From Nematopogon swammerdamellus (taxonomy: Eukaryota > Arthropoda > Insecta > Lepidoptera > Adelidae), in the NCBI GenBank assembly GCA_946902875.1, contig OX336359.1, positions 1,984,001 to 2,048,000 on the forward strand: 64,000 nt of DNA, given 5' to 3'. The position numbers and the translations under genes are program-made. Shown one piece after another: positions 1-12,200 of this stretch (positions are counted from its first letter, which is position 1; the number at the start of each line of letters is the position of its first letter). The notes below the pieces were generated by a model. The model did no database searches. It was not told where the DNA came from and worked only from the letters and a program-made list of their open reading frames with translations.

Positions 1-235
1 CGTGAGCCGAAGAGACGACGACCGTTGGAGTAACCGTGTCCTACACTGGCGGCCGTGGACAGGAAAACGGAGTGTTGGAGGACCACCCGCCAGGTGGGAC
101 GACGACATCAAGTACGTCGGCGGAAAGCAGTGGTTCCGTACCGCCGAAGGCCGGGAGGACTGGAGGAAAATGAAGGAAAGGAAAAAACTATGTCCAGCAG
201 TGAACGCTTACACGCTGACTGACTGACTATTCTTT
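1..235 (+). mobile_element. 3' end of an RTE-like LINE (5' end outside the window or truncated)
   Basis: The frame from base 2 to 226 reads as the C-terminal tail of a non-LTR retrotransposon polyprotein, with the pattern RRDDDRWSNRV, GKRSVGGPPARWDDDI and an EDW/KERKKLCPAVN ending. This resembles the common insect RTE ending (RW..RV..W.PR.GKR..GRP..RW.DDI) that runs into the phrase 'tgtccagcagtg'. It ends in short CTGA repeats (215-230), as RTE elements often do instead of poly(A). It is a fragment about 50 bases upstream of an Mctp exon and is not a host gene. Family assignment is from memory of the motif. Confidence 0.7.
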
Positions 236-282
236 TTAAGTAGTGGCCCTAGACGGTACTTATATAAGTGTATCTCTTTCAG

Positions 283-3200
283 TACCTCCTACGCAACACG
301 CGTCTCTCCGATGTGAACAAGCGGCTGAAGGCGCAGATCTGGAGCTCGGTGGTCACCATCGTGCTGGTTGAAGCCAAGAACCTGACGCCTATGGACATGG
401 ATACTGGCTCCAGCGACCCTTACGTTAAGTTTAGGTAAGAAACCTTTAAGTTTATAGAATTCCTATGTTAATTTCAGTTAAGGCGCTTTAACGTTAAACT
501 TACATAAGGAACTAGGTAGAGAGCGTTCCAACTAAAAGTTCCCTTCGCCGTTATGTTGGCTCCACTGTCTATCTGTCAAAAGGCATTGAGGGTTGCTATG
601 TGTACAGATTTACCCGTAATTATCAGTATTTACCGTATTTTTTGTACGGTAAATACCGATTATATTATTAGGTAATATAATCTTCACAATTTGGCAGCAC
701 GAATTTAAGCACTGACAGTGACACTGACAGTGGAGCCAACATAACGGCGAAGGGAACTTTTAGTTGGAACGCTCTATAGGTACTACGTTAATTTTGGTTA
801 AAGTCCGTCAATGTTAAGATTCAGATTCAGATTCAGATATTTATTTCGCCATAAAGAACACACAACAATAACAATATTACATTGAGACATATGCATATTC
901 AGTATGGTTCGTCATCATTTTTTATGATGTCCCGTTCAGTAGTGCAATCTATAAGGAAGAATCGGGTAAGAAACCTTACAGAGCTTTTTTTAAATATAGC
1001 TTACATACTAAGTTTTCATTATGTTAAATATAACATACTATATCTAAGCAAAAAATTTAAAAGTACTAAGTCAAAAATATACTCATTAAAAAAGATAATA
1101 AAATACAAAACAAAGAACATAGGGTTCAGTCAAGTTATTAATAAAATTTGTGTTTATGCATATAAACAATTTGAATTATCAAAGTCAGCAGAATTTTTAT
1201 TTACAGTATGAAAAAAATTCACTTAACTTATAAAATGGATTGTCTAAGAGAAATATTTTCAGCTGACTCTGGAACACATTGTCACTATTTATTGATTTTA
1301 TTGTATCAGGAACATTTTCGTACAATTTGGGTCCAATCACGTCAGGGTCTTTTTCAGCCATCGCCGATTTATGCGCAACAGATTTTAAACGCTCTGAGTT
1401 ACGTGTGTTATAATTATGACTTGCGCCATTTGACTCAAAAGAATTCATGTTTTTGCGTACATATACCACTACTTCATATATATATAGAGAGCACACCGTT
1501 AATATACCAAAGGATTTGAAAAAGTCTCTACAAGATGTTGTTCGCGGTACACTGGCTAATACCCTTATCGCTCGTTTTTGCAGTATTAGCACTCTTTCAG
1601 CATCGGTTGAGTTACCCCACAGGATTACACCATACGACAGTAATGAGTGTACGTACGCATAGTAAGACTGTCTCAAAGCCTCCGGACTGATCAAGCGGCG
1701 TAACTCTCTTAGTGCGTAAATACCTCTAGCCATCTTGTCACATAGTTTGTCTATGTGACTTTTCCAACTTAGAGTTGGGTCAATATAGAACCCTAAAAAT
1801 CGTATACATGACTGGGAGCCAATAGAGCCGGATGAATTCGAAATAGAGAGCTCACGGGGACCACAGTTTCGTCCGGAAAATACCATATAGTTGGTCTTTG
1901 ATGTATTTAGTATCAGTCCGTTCGCAGCAAACCATTCCGATATTTTTCCTACTACTATATTTAATTTTATTTCCAGTTCATGCATGGATTCAGCAAAGAC
2001 TATTATACTAGTGTCATCGGCAAAAAGTATTAAAACACCATCTATTTTAATCAAGGCTAAGTCATTAATAAATACTAAAAATAATGTATTACCTAATGCA
2101 GAACCCTGTGGAATACCCATTTTAATTTTACCTGGCTCGGAACTTTTTTTGTTTCCTTTTAAAGTGACCTCAGTGACCTGTCTTCGATCTGTTAAAAATG
2201 ACTTTAGCAATTCATGTGGTTTATCACTTACACCATATTTTTCCAATTTGTGCAAGAGGAGGTTGTGGTCTACGACATGGAATGCTTTCGACAAGTCGCA
2301 GAATATACCTGCAACCTTGTTCCTCTTGTCTATACCTTTTATTATCTCTCCTACCAGCTTCATGCCAGCTGATTTTGTGGAGTGATCTTTACGGTATGCG
2401 TATTGGTTGGGAGAAAGAAGTTTATTATCCTCAAGATGCTTAATTACAGAGTCAGATATAACAGATTCTATGATTTTAGATAGTGCTGGCACTAAACTTA
2501 TAGGTCTATAGTTATTTGGGTCAGCTCTTTCGCCGGCTCCTTTATAAATGGGACATACACGGGTCTGTTTTAGTACATTAGGATAGGTACCCTCTTCAAA
2601 CATTTGGTTAACCAATACTGATATGTATGGCGACAAACTATTTGAACATTTGGCAATCAACTCTCCCGACAACTCAAAAATATCAAGACTGCTTTTTTTA
2701 GATAATTTGTCACGTATTAATTTTGAAATTTTTTCAGGTGTGACATAGGGTAGGCAAAAGGTTTGGTCGGCATCAAGACTGGGAATGTCTACCATTAGGG
2801 ACAATGCTTTGCATGGAGAAGCTGGATTCAGGGCTGTTAGCTTACTTCCGATATTCAGGAAGTGCATGTTCATACATTCAGGAATGTTTTCAATAGGAAC
2901 ATCATCTCCATCTGAGGTTATAAGCTTAGGAATGTTTTCAATAGGAACATCATCTCCATCTGAGGTTATAAGCTTATGAATACCATCTTCCCTGCACTGC
3001 CCTCTGTTGGTTTCATCTTTAATCACTCGCCATATCTCTTTTTTAGGATTATTACTATTCATAATCCTTGACTCGATGCAATCTCTACGACTTTGCCAAG
3101 ACATTATATCTATAGCTGTCTTGTACTTCTCAATACATTTTTTTAAAACGTCGCTATCAGGGAATTGTTTTTTCATTTCAAATGTGTGACAGAGTTTTGC

Positions 3201-6200
3201 CTTTAGTGATAAGATGTCGTCATTCATCCAGTATTCGTTTTTCTTATTTCTACTTTTTGACATTTTCATGGGAAAATACATATTTATATAATAGGTTAAT
3301 ACATTTATAAACTTTTCAAACTTAACTTCAATTGAATAATTACTGTTACATACTATTTTACTCCAGTCATATAATTCGATCGCTTCGCAATACTGGCTCA
3401 CTCTGCCGGGTGTACGAAGCCTCCGCTGTACAGAGGCAGGAGGTACGCGACCGGCCTGCAGAGAGCTCTCCCTAAGACAGGCGAGCTGGCCGTCGTGATC
3501 ACTGATTGCAGTGACACGTGCGGACACTGCGATCGATCTTGGAGACAAGTTAGAGGCTATGGCATCAATAGACGATTCTGACCCATCACAAGTTCGAGTC
3601 GGGAAAGTCACCAAATTGTACATGTTATATGTTTTTAACAAGTCGGTTATTTTGCTACATTTTGAATTAATTGTCAAAAAATCAATGTTCCAGTCGCCAG
3701 CCAAAATTATGTTCTTATTGTCGTTTGCAAAATGATTTAATATAGTGTCAATTGATTTAAGGAAAATTCTAAAGTCACCATTGTCAGTTCTATATAAACC
3801 AATAATAATTAAATTTAATTTTGGAATTTCTATGGCCGTGCAATCTAGATGGAATTCCTGGGTCATTTCATGAACTTCCGACCTTTTCTTAAATTTTACA
3901 TCATTACGAGTAAATATTATTACTCCGCCATGAATATTCTTTTGGCGGGAAAAACTATTTGATACTTTATATCCGTGAAGCGTTATATTCGGAACTTCAT
4001 TACAATGAAGCCAGGATTCTGAACAAACAATTACCTCGGGTTGGTCATTATGAACGTCTACTTGAATTAAATTTATCTTATTGCGGAGGCTACGTACATT
4101 TTGATGAAATATTTTAAAGAACGATTCTATGCCTACCTGCACGTTATTTACATTATCTTGACTTATAGTGTTTGCAACAGCCGGGCTTATGTACTGACGA
4201 GATGTTATTACTACTGATGAGGTAGGTCTGTCATTGGTTGACAAAAAGAATAGAACATAGAATTTTCGTCGTCCTCTGTGTTATTTACACTATTATTACA
4301 TTTAAGTTTAGTAAAGTAGTTTTACGTAAAGTTTAGTAAATTGGCCTTTATGTTAAGTTTAGTTATTGGAAGTTTAGGATTATTTACATAAAAATTACGT
4401 CTGTATAAAGTTTAATTATCTCTTGATTACACTTTATACAGACGTAATTTTCTCAACCCACGTAACTTACGTTGTTTAGATGAGAATGTTAGATTAGGTT
4501 AAGTTAGGTTAGGTATCCTACGCTTCTATACGACGTAAACAAACAGTCGAAGGCGCTCGGTGTTCACCGTCGTGCTGGCCGAAGTCAAGAATCTGACGCC
4601 CATAGACATGGAGACTGGCGACGGTTTACGTTAAGTTTAGGTAAGGAACCTCTCCGTGCATTAATTTCAGTTAAGGGAGTGCTGCGTAAATTCTTGTTAA
4701 AGAAGTTCTACGTAAATTTTAGTGGAGGGTTTTGTACGTAAAGTTTAGTAAGGAGCTTAACTTAGTTCATTTGATTTACGATTTTCGTTACAGCCTGTAT
4801 ATGTACAAACTTTAATCTGTATGTTACTTTAATCTGCGATTAAAGTCCACATAATCATATTAAACATTAGCCATTTACTATCTCCCTTATCTTTCATCAT
4901 GTTCGTGATTCCGGCAACCGTGTGCTAATCTCTGGATCAAATGGAGTAAAATTACGCGCAAATAACTCACCCGGACCCCTAAATGGCTGTGAATCCTAAA
5001 GCTATTAGACGAAACTGAAATCATTCCATCACAGTGATCACATCACCAATTGGCGTAGGCAGAGTAATCGGTGTTGCGCTGCAAGAACTCTTGGCGAAAA
5101 CGAAGCACAACATAACACCGCTCACCACGTTTAGTAAAATATTAGGACAAGACAATTTATCGGCTGGAGATCTTCTAGCGTACGTCACGCATTTGTGGGC
5201 TGAAAGGCTCGATGGTTTTTGGGAATCGCTGGCGGTCGCTTTGGATATATCCAAAGCATTCGATCGCGTCTATCCCTCCTCCTCCTGTTCGCCCTCGCCA
5301 AACCCGCCATACTCTAGCGGAACACCCCTTTGTAATGGACAGAAGAGATCTTCGAACTGCACGATTCTCTAAATCGTTATTGTGCCGCACTGCAAAGGTG
5401 TGGAACGGGCTTCCGGGGAGTATCTTTCCCCACTCCTACAATCCACGGATCTTCAAATCGCGGGTTAATAGACTTCCCCCAGCGACATTAGTCCACCTCC
5501 AAGCCGGACTGGCACCTCCTCGGCGGTGAAATTGGCTGCGCCTGAGGCTTCGACCTCGGGCACAGCCACCTAGTTCGGAAGCAATAAAAAAAAATGCATA
5601 ATTTTGCATGTATTGTATAAACTATGTATTTAGGCCAGCATAAAATGTGCTGTTGCATATAAATTAATCATTTCGTCTGCTTTCTGTCTGTCTGTCCACT
5701 TATAACTCGAGAACCACTGAACCGATTTTAATAAAAAAAAAATCTACGGATAGCTTGATGCTTCCCATCACCTACAGGCTACTTCCTATCACGCTAAATG
5801 GCTTATGAGGTTAGCAGAGAAGTCAAATATGAGAGCGGGCGGAGCCGCGGGCACAGCTTTTGAAATATAAAATGCCTTTACCATGTGTTATTATCTGCCA
5901 ATGTGCCATGCCACGTGTTAACACTAATCGTCCCCCTATGTTCTGTCTGTCCACAGATTAGGCAACGAGAAGTACAAGAGCAAGGTGGTGTGGAAGAGCC
6001 TCGCGCCATCTTGGCTGGAGCAGTTCGACCTGCATCTCTACGACGACCAGGAGCAAATCCTCGAACTGACCGTGTGGGATAAGGACAAACAGAGCAAGGA
6101 CGACTTCTTAGGCAGGTGTGATCCTTGTTTACGACCTTATCTTCTTACATACATACGCACGCTGTATCACGAAAATCGGGGTAAGCAGAGTAGTCGGTTT

Positions 6201-9200
6201 TATGCTGCAAGTACTCGTCTACAAGAACAAGATGGCGTGCATAAGGGCGACAGGCTAGCCACCTCTCACCTCGGCGCAGTCGTTCCACCGAGTCATGCAG
6301 CAGGTGGCTATTCGCTTCGGTCTTCGTGCCTTACTTACTGCTTGATAGTTGTATTGCCCGAATAATTTGCTAAACGTGGTGGTCGGTGTTGTGCTGTAAT
6401 TTACAAGAGTACTTGCAGCACAACACCGACTACTCTGCTCACCCCGATTGTCGGGATACAGCGTGCTGTATGCATTTATGTTATTTTGTTCTTCAGCGGC
6501 GTATGTTAGAAATCGGAGAAAAAATTGCGTTGCTGGTAATTCGACTTCGGCTTGGACGCTATTCATTTCCTAACCTCCAAGTCGCTCATTCCAGAGGTGC
6601 AATAGACCTGTCCCGACTGGAGCGCGAGAAGACACACAACATGTGGGTGGAGCTGGAGGAGGGAAGCGGGAAGGTGTTCCTACTGCTGACCATCAGCGGG
6701 ACGACGCAGTCCGAGACGATCACCGACCTCACTACCTATCATGAGAATCCGAGAGACTTGGAGAATATAGAGAAGAGATATGTGAGTGTACTGTATTATA
6801 ATAACTATAAAACTTGCCAATGTACCTACCACGCTACAGCTAAATAAAACAGTTTTACAGAAGGTCGTTTTCTGAGCTAAACTTCTCACCTCACTACCTA
6901 TCACGAGAATCCGAGAGACTTGGAGTATATAGAGAAGAGATATGTGAGTGTACTGTATTATAATAACTCTAAAACTTGCCAATGTACCTACCACGCTACA
7001 GCTAAATGAAACAGTTTTACAGAAGGCAGTTTTTTGAGCTAAATGAAACAGTGTTACAGAAGGTCGTTTTCTGAGCTAAATGAAGCAGTTTTACAGAAGG
7101 TCGTATTCTGAGCTAAACTTCTCACCTTACTACCTATCACGAGAATCCGAGAGACTTGGAGAATATAGAGAAGAGATATGTGAGTGTACTGTATTCTAAC
7201 TCTAAGGCTTGCTAATGTACCAGTGTGTACGCTGGACTTACCACGAATGCGTACCATATCTGCAGTTCTTTCCACTACAGAAACGGTAAAATCAAATAAA
7301 ATCTAAATGAAACCGTTTTACGGAAGGTCGTCTTCTGGGCTAAATGAAACAGTTGTACGGAAGGTCGTTTTCTGAGCTAAACCTCTCACTCACCTCACTA
7401 CCTATCACGAGAATCCTCTACCTCGTACCTTTTTTTTATGGAAACTGTACCGGTTGGCACATCCGTGATGTTAGCCCATAACACCGGGTGAACTAGGTGC
7501 CGTGTCAGTGCTTCCCTTTATTTCATGTCTGCTACACGGAACTGGACGGAAAACACGAACTATTTACATAGCCGTTTCGATTGACGTTTCATTCAGTGGT
7601 ACCGACCCGGGCGGGATAAACCCTACCACATAGTAAGGTAAGAAGGGAAGGGACCTACAGTTTTAAGTGGAATCCGAACCAAGGTCAGCCTCCAACGGTC
7701 GAGCGGTCACCCATCCAAGTACTGACCGCGCCCAGGTGTGCTTTTAACAGCGAGCTACCAAGCTGACTTATTAAAATAATTTTGCCCATATTTCCAGGCG
7801 TGGTACCGCCTCAACGAATCAGCCTCCAGCGGCGTCGGTTGGCTCTGTGTGAAAGTCCACGGCGCCAAGGGTCTGGCGGCTGCCGACCTGGGCGGGAAGT
7901 CAGACCCTTTCTGTGTCCTGGAGCTCGGCAACGCTCGACTACAGACCCACACGGAATACAAGACCTTAGCACCTAATTGGATGAAAATATTCACGTTGTG
8001 AGTAAATGTTTTATGATATTTACGTTATTTTGAGTTGTATATGTAGGTATATATTCTTTATTGAACACCAATTTATACAGATTAGGCACAATAGGTGAGC
8101 TTAATGCCGTGATGAATTCTATTCTAACTAACCTTTGGGATGTAGGAGAATATATCAGAAATCAGTATACCTATCAGAAACCTACAAATAAAAATCAATC
8201 GATTTTTTGCTAGGTATTCGTCACCAATCAGGAAAATATTTCTCTTTCAGTGCGACGAAGCGCATAAATAATGTTGAATTTCTCATTCGAAAAATTCAAA
8301 TCCATGACAACGCCATCTATCATTCATTATTTGACATATTAAATACCTATATAAACAATTTTATCTGAACATGATACGTCATTGTCTGAAGACGACAAAT
8401 TTCAACAACACACCACACGCCCCGTATCCCGACAATCGGGGTAACCAGAGTAATCGGTGTTGTGCTGCAAGTATTTTGGTAAATTACAGCACAACACGGA
8501 CCACCACGTTTAGCAAATTATTCGGACAAGATAACTATCAGGCAGCAAGTAAGGCACGAAGGCCCACCTGCTGCATGACGGAAGGTGGTGCATGGTGGAA
8601 GGACCGCGCCGAGGTGATACATCATCATCAGCCTGTATCGGTCCACTGCTGGACATAGGCCTCTCCCAAGGCACGCCACCACACGCGGTCTTCCGCTCTT
8701 CTCATCCATCCACTCCCGGCTACCTTTTTTAGGTCATCTGTCCACCTAGCTGTGTTTCTAGGTGATACATACATACATACATATAGAAAACATTTCTAAA
8801 AATCGTCAATTTTTTTTTTTTTATGGACCCTGACACGGTTGGCTACATCACCTACAACATCCGTGATGTCAGCCCATAAAACGGGGTGAACTAGGTGCCA
8901 TGTCAGTGCTTCCCTTCATTTCGTATATGTAGTTTTAGTATCATACATAGAGTTCACAAACTCATTATCTCATGAAACAAAGTAACTTACACCCTGACCA
9001 TCCCTTACAGATTGATTGATTGATGATGTAAATAATAAAAACAATAACCGAATATTGGTATAAAAAAGTATTTCATTAATTCTTCCTCATTCCAGTACGA
9101 TAAAGGACATAACCTCAATTCTGGAAGTAACAGTCTACGACGAGGACCATGACCACAAGGTGGAGTTCTTGGGAAGGCTGTGTGTTCCTCTTCTGGGCGT

Positions 9201-12200
9201 TCGATGCGGGGAGAAACGCTGGTACGCGCTTAAAGACAAGAAGATGAGGGCGAGGGCGAAAGGGAACTACCCGCAGATACTATTGGAAATGATCGTCGTT
9301 TGGAATCCGGTGAGGGTCCTTTATTACAGCTGATCATAAAATTGCCGAAAGAACGTGTAACTATTTGGACGCCAACCCAAGATGCAAGGCGAGAATTGCG
9401 TGTTTTTTTTTTTTAGTTTCTTTCACAGCAGGTTGGGAATGCATCCACACACTCTCGATATCCCCCCACTTAGGACAAACCAATCCCGTAAATCCTTTAT
9501 TTACAGGGTTGCCAACATGTTGAATGCTCCCACCTGCATCCTTTTTTTTTTTTATTGAAATCGCGACATATGGCGCCGAGCCACCCATAAGGTGTCTAAC
9601 GACGCCCATGGACATTCGGTCGTATGCGGGGGTTGCGAATGCCATGCCGGCCTGACAGGTGCCCATTCCTCTAATAGTCTGGGATCCTTCAAACATAATG
9701 TGAAGGTGCACCGGTGTGCAGGCGGCCGGTATGGTATTCGCAGCCCCCGTAAATATCCGGGGGCGCCGTCGGACTACACCTCTGCGTTAGTCTGGCGTGC
9801 GCCATATGTCGCACTTCCCGTAAAAAAAAGAAAGACATTTCCTGGTAGCAAAGGGTTAACACAAAATATTTGAATGCTCGTTTTGGATCATCATTATTTT
9901 TATTTCGACACATCATCTAGCAACACATACATATTAAGATATAACTGGGCATGAAAGACACGTTACAGAAGGTTTTTCAAAGATGCCCTGCAAAGTTTCT
10001 TGTCGGTTCTTCTTCGTGGGTTTAATCGGACCGGACAGAACAAATTGTGACAAGTTCGAGTGCAGTCTAACTGCCAGAACAACAACAGCACAAATGAGGG
10101 GTTCACCTTTGAAAGAAAAAAAATAAACCACCTTCTTGCTAAATTTTCTGGCGCCCCTACATGTGTGGATCCTCATCCACACAGACAGTAGAACGTTTAT
10201 GGCAAAGACGATATTTTTACATTGATTACAAAATTTATGTATCAAAATGAGATCGAAATAGGTTTAATCATAGAAGACATTAATTTGCAGGTGAAAGCAG
10301 CAATTAGAGCGATAAACCCAAAAGAAGAAAAGTACATGCAGCAAGAGACGAAGTTCAAAAGACAAGTATTCATCAGAAATGTGATGCGGCTCAAGTCCAT
10401 CATAATGTGGTTTATTGAAGTTGGGAAGGTATTGCAGTAAGTACTCACAGACTTTGTCTTTTGCCCCCTTATCTATTTATTTATACACTTATCTAGTAAG
10501 CCTTACTGTTATCTGAAATGTAATGTGTCTCTTCTTTTACGTCAATTATATTATTCTTAAGTACCTCGTAAACTAGGGCTCGAATCCCGGATTAGTTTCG
10601 AATGTTTGAAGGATACTATTGTCATCTAATTTTAGAAATGAAAACTCAAGCAAGAAAACAAAAACTTACTTTCCTTTTTGTTTTTCAGGGACTGTTTCGA
10701 ATGGGAGTCAAGAGTCCGCTCGTTCTTCGGTCTGATGGTGTGGCTCGTGTTCTGCTACTACTTCCAGATGTGGATGGTGCCAGTTCTGCTGTTGATGTTA
10801 TTTGGAAGGAATTGGCTTATTTACAGGCTAACTGGTAAGCCAAATCATATTTTAGAAATGTTGAAAAAGTGTGGCACCTATTAGTCGTCCCTGTGACAGT
10901 CCTAAGCTAATGATACTATATTACTTTGGTTTTGAGAATTTTCGTCATCGCTCCTATTTAAATTTCAAACCATTAACTACATATTTAAACTACTTTGAGT
11001 TTGAATTTAATAGAACCTGCTTATGATTTGAATATATGCTGATTTATATTATCAAAGGCCTTAGCACGATTGAAATTAATTTTGGCATGATAATAAAATA
11101 TCTTTACTTAATTAAAATCATCTACTATTATTTTGTAGCTCGTGTTAGACCTTACGTTCGCAAGATACAAATGGCATTTTCGGTAGTTCTTCGTGAGGCA
11201 ATGTTTTGTGAGTTTTATTGTTTTTCATGCATCATGTTGCTGATCCGTTTGCTCTGTTTTATTGTCTTGTGCTTTATTTTGCTGTCTCTTCGTTATTATT
11301 TTCTTTTCCCATTTTTTAAACATTCATGCTAGATCTAAGTGTTTTTGATTTATTGAAAAATTTTCAATCGTAAATGATTATATTTCGAAATTATTCTTAT
11401 TGCATGATTGTCATTCTTAGCGCCGTTAAAGGACCGGTTATCTCTCTTAATAAAAATATATAGTTTTATGACGAGATAAATTTTTAATTTGCATGCACAA
11501 TATTTTCATCCATTGCGAATCTTATTTTAACGAATTCGCTAAGATTATCTACGTGTATAAGATGTTCCACAGCCACCGAGGTCACATCGGTATGATCATG
11601 AAAATACTATTAACTTTTCTACAGAAATAGAACAAGTTCAAAGTAAAGTAGGAACGTGAACAGTGACAGTTACGACTGGTGAACGTTGACAGTTACCTGC
11701 CCCCTATAATACGGTTTGCGCTAGTTTAGGGGGTAGGGGTTCCTCCGTGGGTAAAGTCTTCTCACTGTTTATGTATATGTGTAGTAATGTTAAATGTTGT
11801 TTTGCATGTAAATAAATAATTTGAATTTGAATTTGAAACATATTGCATTATAAAAAATTCAACTTTTTAACTCACGGTCGTATACGTTACAAACGCAAAG
11901 GTTTGCAGAGAACCCCATATAAGTTGGTAAGCCTAGCATTAATGCCGCAAGTGTTCTGGGAACTTTTGAAAACGCCCCTTTTGATGATAGTTATTTTAAT
12001 GTTTGTTAGGTGGGTTCACTCAAACCAGTTAAGTTACATTTATTTGCATATATTTTTTTCAATTCTAAATAATATTTAAATTTGAATGAAATATATAGGC
12101 TATAATAATATTAAAGAAAATTTAAAACCTATAACTACGTAACATAAAATAGAAAAAAATATATATAAAGTAAAGTAAACCTACCTATAAATAAAAATAT

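Noticed and set aside
882..1211. 109-codon plus-strand frame
   Set aside because: It lies in the 3' UTR of the minus-strand LINE, is very AT-biased and has no domain.
1447..3735. Several plus-strand frames of 60 to 164 codons
   Set aside because: All are antisense shadows of the LINE ORF2 on the minus strand.
9592..9916. Frames of 75 to 116 codons around 9361-9916
   Set aside because: They run through LINE tails and A tracts and encode lysine runs from poly(A).
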